A DNA stretch of 64,000 nt from Macrobrachium rosenbergii. Its lineage: Eukaryota; Arthropoda; Malacostraca; Decapoda; Palaemonidae. Shown here piece after piece: positions 49,843 to 62,133 of this stretch; position 1 is the first letter of the stretch; every line of letters starts with the position of its first letter. The translations under genes were made by a program, and so were the position numbers. Location of the stretch: the NCBI RefSeq assembly GCF_040412425.1, contig NC_089788.1:66268720-66332719 (forward strand), written 5' to 3'. Under the pieces are notes generated by a model. That model ran no database searches. It was not told the origin of the DNA and saw only the letters and a list, made by a program, of their open reading frames with translations.

Positions 49843-51346
49843 TAAACAAAGTGATGGAGAGATATCAGCACATAACTGAATATAATTGGAATTATGCTGA
49901 TGAGTCAACAATGCTCAGCTATTATTAGCTGTCAACACAATTTGCTTATTATGAACTGCACTGTCGCTTGTTTTGACAGCCTAATTAGATTTGCTTGTTT
50001 GTTTACTATCATGATTGAACTCTCCTCTCCATCCAGGTCATCACCAGAGAGCAGTTCTTACTGACAGATAATAATACTTCCACGATCAGTTGTATCGTAA
50101 TAAGCCTCGAAGTGTGTTTACCGATGGGGATAATATGTAGCTCATTTAGTTAATTGATTAACATTTAAGTTCTTCCAGGGTAAAGATGGTTTATGAATGT
50201 AAGTTTCTTGTAAATTTATTTGCTGAACAACTGAATAAGTGGATCGCTAACGTTGCAGATTAGGATTTATCTGGGGAACTTTGTCGTAGTAAGAGAATTA
50301 TTTACTGATGTGAACCTTCTCAAGTGGAATTTATGGCTTCAATTTCTCCAAATTAAGAATTTCTTCATTCCATTTTTTCCCTTAAAACAACTGAAAACCT
50401 TTTTGGAAACCACGAGTGATTAATTATTATACGCCATACGAAGATGATAACGGACAAAATCACCCTAAAATGAAACAATTTCATTAGAAATAATTTGTAA
50501 GGCCCCCTTAATTAATCTTAATAAAAATGGCGATGCAAATTCCCTCAAGAACAAATGGCGGGTATGATTCATATACCATACAGGTAGGCATCTGTGTAAC
50601 TTCCCTCCCCCCCCTCTCTCTCTTTCTCACGAAAGCAATCACAAGTGCATGAAAATATTTGCTATGCAATATCTATCATTCTTCCGCAGTAAAGTACGCA
50701 CTCACACTTCTTTTCTGTAGAGATTATATCATACATTTTCTCTCTCTTTATCCATCTAACTCCCATACACACATATGTATATAAACACAAGTAAACTTTT
50801 TTAAAGGAATTTCTTCCTCCGTCATTCCATCTGACTGTAACCGCTCCACTTCTCCCTCCCTCTGCCCATTCCAACAAAACTTCACGTAGTTTCTTTAGAA
50901 CTTTGACATTCACTCACGCACGTGCACATCTCCTAAATGCAGTTTTTATCTCTCTCTCTCTCTCTCTGTATCGCACACACACGTCTTCTATAGATTTTTT
51001 CATATTCCTGTCTCCCACACACGAACACAATCACGCTTATATAACTTACGCGACTGTCACAAAATGGCAATGATACCTTTAAAGTTTGTAAAAATAACCC
51101 TTTCTATTTTTGAAGCATTAGGCTGCCTCCATCCGCATCTGTCGTAACGGTAGTACTCATAACTTGGAAATTTCCAGCACACATCGAGGCTTCGTGAATG
51201 AAAACGAATGAATGGTGGAAACGAGAGTCCTTCATTGCCCAACAAAAATGAAATACCATCCTTGGCCTAAGGGCGAAGCAATTGGTAATTCGACAACGAA
51301 GCATTACAACTGCATCATCATTGTACGGCAAACCAAACCGCATGAC

Positions 51347-51348
<2 letters not shown>
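49841..51348. other. Gene-free stretch
   Basis: AT-rich sequence with CT-rich patches near 50610 and 50950. No gene or transposon recognised. Confidence 0.4.

Positions 51349-51410
<62 letters not shown>
51349..51410. repeat. (GA)n microsatellite
   Basis: About 60 bp of GA. Confidence 0.97.
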
Positions 51411-51412
<2 letters not shown>

Positions 51413-51707
51413 TACGTTTGTGATCTGGGAGGTTAAATATATCGCATCAATTGTAGATTCTGTTAAAGAGACCGGCTCAGTTAGGTATCGGGTCGTGAGG
51501 TGTTGATAGACGTACTGCTTCCGATATGTTTGATTGTTATTTTCTATTTAAATGAACCTTTTTTTTTAATGACAGGAGAGGGAGTTAATATCCAGGAAGG
51601 ACGTGTTTTTACAGAGGTGAGGACGTATTCCTGATAAGGTGTCTGTGTTGGTATATAAAGTGGCATTGAGGTTACGAAAGAGATAGGGAAAGAGGGTTCC
51701 TTTGTAG

Positions 51708-52022
51708 TTTCCTGTAAAAGAAATCTGTTGAGGTGGCTATTTGTCTGTCCGTCCGCACTTTTTCTGTCCGCCCTCAGATCTTAAAAACTACAGAGGCTAG
51801 AGGGCTGCAAAATGGTATGTTGATTATCCACCCTCCAATCATCAAACATACCAAATTTCAGCCCTATAGCCTCAATAGTTTTTATTTTATTTGAGGTTAA
51901 ACTTAGCCATGATCGTGGCAGAAAGTTTCATGGGGAGCGGCTGAGAGTTTCATACAGCATTATACGCTGTGCAGAAAACTCGATTGCGCCGAAGAAACTT
52001 CAGCTTATTTTTTACTTGTTTT
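51708..52022 (+). repeat. Repeat family C, copy 2
   Basis: Matches the minus strand of 48503-48873, as described there. Relative to copy 1 it lacks part of the segment around the GGCCACGG repeats. The internal palindrome around 51785-51890 (AAACTACAGAGGCTAGAGGG...CCTATAGCCTCAATAGTTTT) is preserved. Orientation is opposite to copy 1, about 3 kb away. Confidence 0.8.
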
Positions 52023-52884
52023 TCTCATGGGATTGATACTGCAGTGAGGAGATGGATACAGCAAATACAACAACAATTTCTGCTGTTTCTCTGAAGGTAA
52101 CATTTTCACCAATCCTGTTAGACAGTGCTTACGGTATCGTTTTGTTTTTTATATCACTGACTTTTAAGATGACCGTTATACTCGATGTATTCAATTCAGT
52201 TTTTTAATTACACCTAAGTAAATGTATCCAAATTCTGAGTGTAATATCACAGCAAAAAATAAATAAATAAATAAAAAAAAATAAGCTAAAATAAAAAAAA
52301 ATAAGCCCACACAGTCAAACGCACTTGTGTAAGGGGGATAACTAAGTAGATTTCTTCTTACAAAAGTACTGAAACAAAGAGTAGGTGTTTAGGTTCAAGT
52401 GCAAATGAAACCCAAAGTTAAAACCTCTCTAGAAAGTACAATGAAGTAACAGACAGACATACACACACACAAACACCCCCAAAATGGTAATAGAAATCAC
52501 AGATGTGGGTGACAATAAGGCAGTGTAAATTTAAAACCAAAATGAAACACAAATTACATTTAATAAATGGAAAGGTTGAAGTAGGGGGGGACATTATTTA
52601 TGGCCTGAAAAGACTTCATCTTCCTGTTCCTCACGTATACACCACACCTTTCCTTACTCCAATTCCCTTCATAATAATAACAAGCATTCTTCTTTTATCT
52701 ACCCTTTCTCTGTCCGTCTCTTTAAATATAAATGGATAATACTCAAAATCATTTTATTTTCTCGATGACTTCCAGCGTCCGAAACATTTCCGATACATGG
52801 AGCCTGAATCATAATCCCTTTTACATCTGCAGGAGTCGAGCATTTGTTTTAATGCTGGACTAGGACGGACGTTTCCGTTTTCTG

Positions 52885-52890
<6 letters not shown>
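52023..52890. other. Gene-free stretch
   Basis: AT-rich sequence with an A-rich patch of AATAAATAA repeats at 52257-52305. No gene recognised. Confidence 0.4.

Positions 52891-52967
<77 letters not shown>
52891..52967. repeat. (TA)n microsatellite
   Basis: About 77 bp of TA. Confidence 0.97.
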
Positions 52968-52969
<2 letters not shown>

Positions 52970-53022
52970 TACATATGTGGTTATATATATGTATGTATAC
53001 CTATCTATCTATCTATATATAT

Positions 53023-53084
53023 GGATAGATAAACCATTTCAAATAATAATTATTATTTGAAAAATGAGTGGACACGCTACCCAA

Positions 53085-53174
<90 letters not shown>

Positions 53175-53262
53175 TTTAAAATTTGGGTAGCGTGCCCACC
53201 ATTTTTCGAACAATAATTATCATATTATTTGAAATGGTTTATCTATCCATATATATAGATAG
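53023..53262. repeat. Inverted repeat with (TA)n loop
   Basis: Arms 53023-53089 and about 53175-53262 pair: GATAGATAAACCATTTCAAA against TTTGAAATGGTTTATCTATC, and GTGGACACGCTACCCAAATT against AATTTGGGTAGCGTGCCCAC. The loop is about 80 bp of TA (53090-53170). The GGACACGCTACCCAAATTTA segment recurs at about 53690-53709 inside the next palindrome. Confidence 0.85.
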
Positions 53263-53312
53263 ATAAATATAACATATGTAAACATATATATACATATATA
53301 TATATGTTTACA

Positions 53313-53494
53313 TATGAGGCCCGAAATTAGTGTCACCGTACATAATACCTGTAAATGCAAGTAATTTGCTTCCCACTGGTTGAATGATTAGTGTGATGGA
53401 CTTTTTTTTTTATTTTTTATATTGTTCCTGGCATGCCGAAAGCTTTTGATTTTTGGCATGTTTTTCACATTGATAGCAAAGAATCGACGTAATG

Positions 53495-53580
<86 letters not shown>

Positions 53581-53751
53581 GAGGAAGGAAAACGCCAATA
53601 TGAGTGAAACAAAGGGGGAACAGAAGTGCCTTATATTTCGTGTAGTGTCTCCTCCACTTTGCAAATAATAATTATTCTTTGAAAAATGCTGGACACGCTA
53701 CCCAAATTTAAATATATTGGCGTTTTCCTTCCTCGTGTGTATATATATATG

Positions 53752-53783
<32 letters not shown>

Positions 53784-54022
53784 ATTTATGTATATATATA
53801 TATATATACATATATTATACATAATTTATATTATATACATTACATTGAGTCTTTGCCATCAATATGAAAAACATACCAAAAATCAAAAGCTTTCGGCATA
53901 CTAGGAACAAGGCAAAAGATAAGAAAAAAAAAGTCCATCACACTAATCATTCACCTAGTAGGAAGCAAATAACTTGTATCTACAGGTATTATGTACGATG
54001 ACACTCATTTCGGGCCTCATTC
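53313..54022. repeat. 700-bp nested palindrome with (TA)n in the arms
   Basis: The left arm 53313-53603 and right arm about 53711-54022 are inverted copies. Outer ends are GAGGCCCGAAATTAGTGTCA against TGACACTCATTTCGGGCCTC. Mid-arm blocks are GCATGCCGAAAGCTTTTGAT against ATCAAAAGCTTTCGGCATAC. Inner ends are CGAGGAAGGAAAACGCCAAT against ATTGGCGTTTTCCTTCCTCG. Both arms contain (TA)n (53498-53571 and about 53742-53820) at equivalent places. The central ~110 bases carry the motif shared with 53023-53262. Divergence between arms argues that it is not a simple assembly fold. Confidence 0.85.
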
Positions 54023-56466
54023 TGACTCTTTGTGGAAAGTAGGCCTGGTTACTAACTTCAGTAATTTAATTTGTTTATTTTATTCTTATTTTATTCGTGG
54101 TTTGGGCTCGTAAGAGAGATTGAAACCTTTTAGTCCACACGCACAGTATGGCCTTTATGTATCCATAGCTTTCGGCATGTTTGCTAAAGTGATGAAATGC
54201 CGTAATGCCTCCGGTCCTATTATGAAATACAAAATATACTTATAATCATCTGAGTTCAGACATATGAAATAGTCTATTGTGTATACTCTCATATAAAAAG
54301 AAACTCTTTCTGGGAATCATTTTTCCAAGACTGGTGCGTTTTTCTATCGAAAACACAGACACGTTCGCATTGTAATTTTAGGAATGAGAGCCCATCTTCA
54401 GATCTAAAGATGTCCCGGATGCATATTCACCAACTGTATAGCCTACTATGGTTCGGCCAGACGAGTGAGAACGGGCGCCCGCTCAGTCTTTTGTTTGTTT
54501 TTACGGTAATCCCCAACGGGCTTGTACTAAACACGTCACTCAAGCCAAGGTCTAGACCTTTACTCAAGCAATGTTTCTGGTACTTTGGGCGTGGTAAATA
54601 TATTGAGATTATTTTCAAGGAGATTCTATGGTTAGTTTTTAAGATATGGCGTCCCGCTTTTTTCAGGGAAGGTCCCGAACCATAATACAATTGGGGAATA
54701 TGCGTCCCGTATTGGAAATGGTTTGCATTTTGATGAGCAGTCTGACCTGAAACAGAGGTCGTGGCTTGTGCCCTGTTTGTGACGGTCCTGGCGTAAATCA
54801 TTTAGGCCGTAAAATCCAAAACAACATAAGACGTTATGTTTATGGTATTTACCCACGGTCAAGAGAGACGAGGTCTGCTCACTTCCCCCTAAAATCCCCC
54901 ATGTAGGCTGAGCTTTGTCTACCTCCTTATTAGTCAGCAGATGAATTGCCGTAATGAGCAGGTACCTCTAAGATACGTCATTGCCTACGTAGTTACCCCA
55001 GGTGGGAGGCGACTCCGCCCGATTGGGTAGACCTTGTTGCTCTTGGCCTTGGTATTTAACGTTATTATTTTATGTTTGACGTACATCCCCAAGGGGCTGG
55101 TACTAAGCACGGTACCCATTTTGCATGTAAACGTGCTTGTGGCCTAAATGACGTACGACCGTAACGACCCGAACTCGTTTGTGATACCCAACATTTCACC
55201 CGTCATACCGACGACTGAACAGTATTGAATACGAGACATCTGCAACGCACAGAAAGCAGGAAATTAATCCAGAACTTGTACAGAAATAAACTATTTGGCA
55301 AGCAACATAACGTCGAAAGTCTCTTTGTAGTTTCACGATTGTCTGGGGAACAGAAATGTTTAAATAATTTATGATAAAGACTGAGTGTAACTAAATTGGA
55401 ATCGCTTTTAGTATGTTTAAGTACATATCTAAGTATTACGCTTAATTGTGGAATCCTACATGCCTGTTTGTAAATTAATTCAGGTACCTGCTATAATGTC
55501 TCATTCCATTCCTGATAAAACAGACTCGTATTTTTTCAAACAATCCCAGACAGTTCTGAACTGCAGTTTCTGTGATTAGGTGATGTTTTATGGGGCAGAT
55601 AAACGGAATAACGGTGCAATATGAACAATCATGGTATTTAGAATAAGAAGTTATACACGACTGACACCAAGAAAAGATAGTTGTCATAATAGATTTGACT
55701 ATCACAAAATATCTCAGTTAAACCCCAGTGTATGATTTATAGCAATTTCAATTGCCTGCAGGATACGTTGCATGCAAAGGATATATCCATGTGCAAGCAA
55801 GTATACGTGCACCTTGTCGAATGGATACATTATGCTATTATATCTGAACGCGCAAGGCTCAGACTCTGCAGTTGAAATATCTCTCTAGTCTACTGCATCT
55901 CAACGGAGCCTTTCGTTTCCCTACAAAGGCGAGATTTCTTTCAGTCTAAAATGGTTCTCCTCATGCCCATCTGAAAGTCTGAAAAGGTGTCTTCGTGGTT
56001 GCAGGAATCAGAAGTTGTAAAGCATTTAACCATTGTCTTACGAAATGCACTTCTCAGACGAAGGTAAAATATCGGAACATTGAACTGACACAGGACTATT
56101 GCCAAGACATGAATAAAAAAAATTGCATACGCGTAATTACGAAGCGAAGTTCATCTCGGGGAAATGACAGGATCTGAAAACGGAATGTGGTGAAATGCAG
56201 TTGAATGAAGGCCAGCAGAATTCGGGGCGACTTTCTTTACTCATATAATGAGGAATGCAAAACTCATTCATTACTCATAAGTCCCACGTCAATTTATGAG
56301 GAATCTGCATTTCATACATCATACATTCGTAACCGCGTCATTATCGAACATTTCTTATCTGCATCATCACGTGTAATGATTCGCATATTCACTTTCGCGA
56401 CCTCTCTCTCTCAGTGACATCTGAAGCTGTACTCTCCATTCAGAAACAAATTAATGACTAAGTACA

Positions 56467-56467
<1 letters not shown>
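54023..56467. other. Gene-free stretch with two related repeat fragments
   Basis: No coding gene recognised. Two similar segments, TCCCCAACGGGCTTGTACTA at 54509-54528 and TCCCCAAGGGGCTGGTACTA at 55087-55106, each followed by A(A/G)(A/G)CACG, suggest two copies of one decayed element. The 124-codon minus-strand ORF at 54427-54801 has no recognisable domain and runs through one of these. Confidence 0.4.

Positions 56468-56551
<84 letters not shown>
56468..56551. repeat. (TA)n microsatellite
   Basis: About 80 bp of TA. Confidence 0.97.
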
Positions 56552-56554
<3 letters not shown>

Positions 56555-56812
56555 TACCTAACGCCTACAATAGGTTACTCATAGAATGATTAATCTTCCG
56601 ATTCTCTACTAGGATTTTGGGATGAGGTTGCTACCGCAATGCTTCCCTGCACCCCTCTGGCTATGACCCACAATAGTCAGATGACTATCTGGTACATAAC
56701 TCATAGTTGAGGTCAACAGATACATGCTAAATTTTAACGTAGGGTGTTCATATACTATACTCTTTCAATAATGAGAGTGTAGTATTTAGTAGACTAGAAG
56801 GATAATATTTAC

Positions 56813-56850
56813 ACGCACACACAAACACACACACACACACAAACACACAC

Positions 56851-56921
<71 letters not shown>

Positions 56922-56934
56922 CACACACATATAC
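56813..56934. repeat. (CA)n-(TA)n compound microsatellite
   Basis: About 40 bp of CA-rich and about 65 bp of TA-rich repeats. Confidence 0.95.
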
Positions 56935-57194
56935 AGGCAGTGATGAGAGAAGTCAGCGAAAGGCAATTAAACGGAAGTACCGAGTTGTGGGACATTAAAA
57001 TGGACAGTGAATGGAGCGTGGAATGGTTAATGTTTATGGATAGCGTACGGATCAGGGATAGGGCACAGATACTACTGAAAGAGTGAGTGTTTGTAGGAAG
57101 AGAAACTTGAAAGCAATTGAAAGAGTAAGGTTACAAGAACAAATGGAAATCATGTCGGCGCAATAAGCGTTAACAATGGGAGAATTTAATCAGC

Positions 57195-57391
57195 TGACTC
57201 GGATCTTTCCTAGATAGTGACCCCCAACAGAGTTCGGGATCGTTATCTTGGACTAATATTTCTTGAGGGTCATTACCTGTACGATATTTAAAATCTTTTG
57301 TTCATGTTTTTACGGACTAAACACACCGCAAAGGTGGATACATACCGGGTTAAAACCCTTGGGGGTCACTATCTAGGAAAGACCCGCTGAC
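57195..57391. mobile_element. MITE with 27-bp terminal inverted repeats
   Basis: About 190 bp. The ends at 57201-57227 and 57359-57386 share CTTTCCTAGATAGTGACC-CCCAA in inverted orientation with a single mismatch (GGATC against GGGTC). The interior is non-coding. No transposase is present; the superfamily is unknown. Confidence 0.75.
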
Positions 57392-57404
57392 TCTTATACC
57401 TGTT

Positions 57405-57945
57405 TTGAGGTACTGTACATGTACTGTCTTAATATAGAAAAATAGGCTAAAAACTTGCTTCATACATTTCCACTGTGGTTTCACAAACGCTCGAAGTTTT
57501 TTCCAAAATCTTTTGCACACATACTGCTACCTCTCTTCCTTGACTTGTTCTATGATTCATCAATTAGAGTGTATTTACTATGAAATACCTACACGAATCA
57601 ACTGTCTCCATTCTTTCTTTATCCGTATTCATATTCATAAATCTGGTTTAAATTTACCCTCAAGCCTTACTCTTGATCACATTTACTCTAATTTTTTTCC
57701 TTTAAAAACGCTTTTGACATCCTCAGTAGTTTTTGGAGTTACTTTTCACTATCACGTGACGTTGTTGTATTACCTGCAAACATTAACTCTTCGTAACTAT
57801 TCGCAATCAATATTTTTTGCACCTGTTTAATTTTCTTCCTCTAACTTCTCGCGTTAATCCATCAATGAAGATTCTGAACATCCAAGGAGACAACTTTGTC
57901 GCACACCCACTTTTACCCCAAACCAGCCACTCTCCTGTCTACATA
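57405..57945 (-). pseudogene. Non-LTR reverse transcriptase relic (second family)
   Basis: The minus strand from about 57935 down reads, across frames: K-V-G-V-R-Q-S-C; S-L-M-D-x-L-T-R-E-V; then pieces like D-V-K-S-V-F-K-G-K-K-I-R-V-N-V-x-K-S-K; and E-R-M-E-T-V-D-S-C-R-Y. These match in order the G-V-R-Q-G-C...F-M-D-G-x-x-R-E-V region, the L-x-V-N-x-x-K-S-K region and the E-x-V-x-x-x-K-Y-L-G region of non-LTR RTs. The active-site A-D-D box is not intact. Many stops are present. Confidence 0.6.
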
Positions 57946-58094
57946 TTATAATATGCATACCTTCATGATAAAGCTCTTAAACGTTCTAAACAACTTATTT
58001 CCTATACCACACATACACACACATAATATATATGTTTATATATAATACTCAAACATACACACACACATTATATATACATGCACATTATTATTAT

Positions 58095-58150
58095 TAAAAT
58101 AGTTTAACCAGACCACTGAGCTGACTATCAGCTATCATAGGGCTGGCCAA
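58095..58150 (-). mobile_element. SINE family A, 3' fragment
   Basis: The minus strand reads GGCCAGCCCTATGATAGC then CAGCTCAGTGGTCTGGTTAA, the same 3' end as the full copies at 20727 and 43150. An (AAT)n-like tail follows. The 5' part is missing, consistent with 5' truncation. Confidence 0.75.
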
Positions 58151-58697
58151 ATATACATACACACACACACACACATATATATATATGTGTATATATACTA
58201 ATCTGTTCCCTATCTCTCTTTTTGTCACAGATCTCTGCAGACTGTTCTATATTATGGAAAATTCTTCCAAAAATAAACACACATCTATTCTTGTAATTTC
58301 ACACCATCACTCACAAACTTCCACGAAAATGATAAACGACAACAGAGATGAAAGCGTGGGAAACCAAGGGGGTTAAACTCATGCTGAATAGAACTATCTC
58401 ATTCTATGAGAGAGAATTTCTAAGAAAACTTCGCCGTCCCAAAGCGATTTATTGACCTGGAAATCCAATAAACGTTTTTTTTTCTCTCTCTCTCTTTCTT
58501 TCCTCTTTCCTGGAGATTACGCTTAATGTTTATTTTGTGAATATATGGTAGTTTTTTTTTACCTTCCTAGAATTATCTGCTTTCAAAGGGGAGGAAAGTT
58601 GGATGGAATAAGTAAACAACATTTCGGAGATAATGCGGGGGAAGCAAATGATAGCGGCTCAAGTTCGAGTTATTTACAGAAAGATGATTGAGGTGTT
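58151..58697. other. Gene-free stretch
   Basis: Short (CA)n-(TA)n at 58156-58196 and AT-rich sequence. No gene recognised. Confidence 0.4.
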
Positions 58698-60060
58698 TTT
58701 GAGATTTCGCAGCTGTGATGGTTTCTGAGTATTATGATTTGGGTGTTTGTTAGATTTTGCACTCCTGAGGGCCTCGTGAACTCGACTTGAATTGAACTGA
58801 ATTGAACTGAAATGAATATAGAATTTAGGCCAAAGGCCAAGCACTGGGACCTATGAGGTCATTCAGCGCTGAACCGGAAATTGACACTAAAAGGTTTGAA
58901 AGGTGTAACAGGAGGAAAATCTCGCAGTTGCACTATGAATCAACTGTTAGGAGAGGGTGGCAAGAAAGGTGGAAGAAAGAGAATATGGAAGGAGGTAGAG
59001 TAAAAGGAATAAAAAGGGGGTTGCAGCCAGTGACCGAAGGCACACTGCAAAGAACGTTAAGTAATGCCTACAGTGCACCGCACGAGGTGCACTGACGGCA
59101 CTAACCCCCTACGGGGTTCATGAACTCGACGACTCTGAAAGGTTCTGCAACTAAGAAGGTTTTTGCGTGCAATGATTTGGGCGTTCGTGAGGGTTTGCAG
59201 TCTTGCAGGTTTCATGAACACAATGACTGGGAGATTTGGCAGCTGTGAGAGTTTCTGAGTGCTATGATTTGGTTATTAAATTTTGCAGTTTTAAGGGTTT
59301 CATGAACATCATGACCGAGAGATTTTGCAACTATGAGGGTTTCTGAGTGTTAAGGTTTGGGCGTGCGTCAGAATTTACACTCTTAAGGTTTTATGAATAT
59401 AATGACTGGAAAAATTTGCAGCCGCAAGGGTTGCTTATTGTAATGATTTGGACGTCTGTCAGATTTTGCACTCTTTAAGGGTTTCATGAACATAATGACT
59501 GGAAGAATTTACTGCTACATGGGTTTTTTTTCCAGTGTAAAGGCTTGAGCGTTTGGCAAATCTTGCCCTCTTAAGGGTTTCATGAATATTACTGCCGTGG
59601 AAGACTTCGCAATTGATAGGGTTCCTGAATTTGTGTTTTGGGCGTTTGTAAGATTTGGCATCCTTAAGGGTTTCATGAACATAAGACTGGAAGATTTTGC
59701 AGTTGTAAGGGTTTCTGAGTGGAGTGACTTGGCCATTAGTTAAATTTTGCTCTCTTGAAGGTTTCGTGAACACAGTGACTCTGAAAGATTTTGCAGCATT
59801 TTGCTTGTAATGATTTGGGCAGGTGTCAGACTTTGCACTCTTAAGGGTTTCATGAACACTGTGACTGGGAGATTTCGTTGATATAAGAGTTTTTAATGTA
59901 ATTACTAAGGTATTTCTCAGAATTTTCACTCCTAAGTGTTTCATGAATATAATTGCCTTGAAAGACTTTACAACTGTAAGGGTTTCTGAGTATAAACATT
60001 TGAGTATTTGTCAGATTTTGCGTTTTTAAGGGTTTCGTGAATATAATGACTTTCTAAACT
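58698..60060. repeat. Tandem array, ~92-bp unit, about ten diverged monomers
   Basis: Each unit reads approximately AAGGGTTTCATGAACATAAT, then GACTGGAAGATTTTGCAGCT, then GTAAGGGTTTCTGAGTGTAA, then TGATTTGGGCGTTTGTCAGA, then TTTTGCACTCTT. The TTCATGAAC landmark recurs near 58773, 59211, 59299, 59386, 59477, 59575, 59667, 59760, 59843, 59938 and 60030; spacings of 83-98 bp follow once the repeat B insertion is removed. The minus-strand ORF at 59459-59944 with repeated V-H-E-T-L-K is a by-product of the array. Confidence 0.85.
58787..59120 (-). mobile_element. Repeat family B, complete copy with 10-bp target duplication
   Basis: 334 bp inserted within the tandem array, flanked by TGAACTCGAC at 58777-58786 and 59121-59130. 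In its own direction (minus) it starts with CCCCGTAGGGGGTTAGTGCC, passes CTTTGCAGTGTGCCTTCGG and CATAGGTCCCAGTGCTTGGC, and ends in a CAATTCAGTTCAATTCAA tail of loose pentamers. A variable-length target duplication and a simple 3' tail fit a LINE-mobilised non-autonomous element. No tRNA-type promoter boxes are obvious at its 5' end. Confidence 0.88.
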
Positions 60061-61020
60061 CTTCAGATGAGATGTGTCTTTGATGTAAAACTTGCTGTTT
60101 GTAACACAGAAAGCTTTACCACAATTCATTCGGTTGAATCTCTAATTATTTTGGTCTCGTTATAAAATCCACACGAAAAGCAAAAAAAATCTTTACTGCT
60201 CTTTTCTCTCTGTTCTTTTATGCATTAACTGAGAGTTACTAGCGAAAGGACCTCCCACCAACTCACCCCAGATTTCGTGAATAGTCTAAATGCCAGCCGT
60301 AATTCTAACATTACGTCTTGAATATAAAATTATCCACATCTACAGAATCATTTTGAGGAAGCAATTGGACGAGTAATCGTGAATATTTAACTGACAAGGC
60401 ATTTCTGGAAGAGAACATATCTTCCATGATTACAACAAAACTTTAACAGCAGCTCAGGCTTTGGAGTGAAGAATGCCAAGATCAGTAAGATATGGGTCTC
60501 ACAAATCTCCCGAAAAAATATGGGATTTTGAGGCTCAAACTCGAATCCTATGGGTCCTATGTACACAAATTCTCACGCTGGTATGCTTAAATGGAGGCAC
60601 GTCTAAAATAGGTTACAGGCTCGTATCTGAAATTATTTGGAGTCAAATCTCGCTGTCAGTGGTCTACGGAATTTCAATTTCTTGTGCACACTACTTCTCT
60701 AGTCAATCGGACTTTACATTCTAACTGGATACAATGTAGTATACTAACCGCTAAACACGAGTATATAATAAAAACTACAAAGTACTGCAACTGCTTGCAG
60801 CTGTGCAGATATATAGTGTAGGTCGATGCTTCATGATGCGTTGCAAGTAGCAAACAAATGAGATAATTAGTCTGTAATATAAACAGGCTATACTTCCTCA
60901 CGTCCCTTGGGAAAATGTGAAGTTCTAGAGTTACGAATGATCAGATATTGATTAAGGGTGAAACAGCTTTAATCTCGGAAATAATGTATTTATGCATGTA
61001 TGTAAATATGTATGTATGTG
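60061..61020. other. Gene-free stretch
   Basis: AT-rich sequence with no recognised gene. Overlapping ORFs at 60473-60724 and 60674-60901 have no known similarity. Confidence 0.4.
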
Positions 61021-61063
61021 TATATATATGTGTATGTATATTTATACGTATATATGTATGAAT

Positions 61064-61148
<85 letters not shown>
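61021..61148. repeat. (TA)n/(TATG)n microsatellite
   Basis: Imperfect TATG/TA followed by about 85 bp of TA. Confidence 0.96.
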
Positions 61149-61149
<1 letters not shown>

Positions 61150-61414
61150 TTACACACATAATCCATACATACATATATGTGTGTGTGCGAGAGTCTGCGT
61201 ATATATCCGTGTCTCAAAAGAACGTCTAAATACTAACAGACATACACGCATAAACAAAAATAATACACACATATATATGTTCTTGTGTATGAGTTTGTGT
61301 ACAGATCCGTATGTCTCAAAAGAGCGTCTCAACACTTTTGAATATGTTTTCCGGAGATTTTTAGCAGAAAACCTGGAAATCCGGAATAAAAAAAAATTGG
61401 GAAAAAAAGTCTCC

Positions 61415-61495
61415 CTTCATAGCGGGCTTCGAACTTACCCTAGAAAGAATTGAGCCCAACAGTTTATCCACTGCTTTCGGACCCCTTCATGGAAG
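61415..61495 (-). other. tRNA-like sequence (possible SINE head)
   Basis: The minus strand reads GCAGTGGATAAACTGTTGGG (A-box-like) and then GTAAGTTCGAAGCCCGCTAT (B-box GTTCGAAGC) with tRNA-like spacing. The stems do not pair as a functional tRNA would require. Confidence 0.45.
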
Positions 61496-61725
61496 GAGTT
61501 TTTTCATTCACTTCTTTTCTGCAGTTTGAAGACTTTTGCTGGGAAACGCATTAAAAATACGATGCATTATAAAAGTTACGAGCTCTCTCTTGCTTTGTAT
61601 TTACAGTTCTGGGGAATGTGATCGATATATTTTTCAGTCTCACAGACACAGACACGCGCGCGAGCACACACATATATGTATATCTATCTATCTATAAATA
61701 TAGATACATACACACACATATATAT

Positions 61726-61757
61726 AAAGAGAGAGAGAAAAGAGGGTTGGATATATA

Positions 61758-61789
<32 letters not shown>

Positions 61790-61807
61790 CTGCAATAAAC
61801 AGCCGAG

Positions 61808-61847
<40 letters not shown>

Positions 61848-61924
61848 GAGAGAGAGAGAGAAAATGAGGCTGGATATAAACGGAGAGAGAGAGAGAGAGA
61901 GAGAGAGAAAATGAGGCTGGATAT

Positions 61925-61992
<68 letters not shown>

Positions 61993-62013
61993 TGAGGCTG
62001 GATATAAACAGCG

Positions 62014-62059
<46 letters not shown>

Positions 62060-62069
62060 CAATAAACAG

Positions 62070-62120
<51 letters not shown>

Positions 62121-62133
62121 TGAAGCTGGATAT

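Noticed and set aside
59459..59944. 161-codon minus-strand ORF with repeated V-H-E-T-L-K motifs
   Set aside because: It reads across the diverged ~92-bp tandem array. The protein repeat follows the DNA repeat, and neighbouring monomers have stops.
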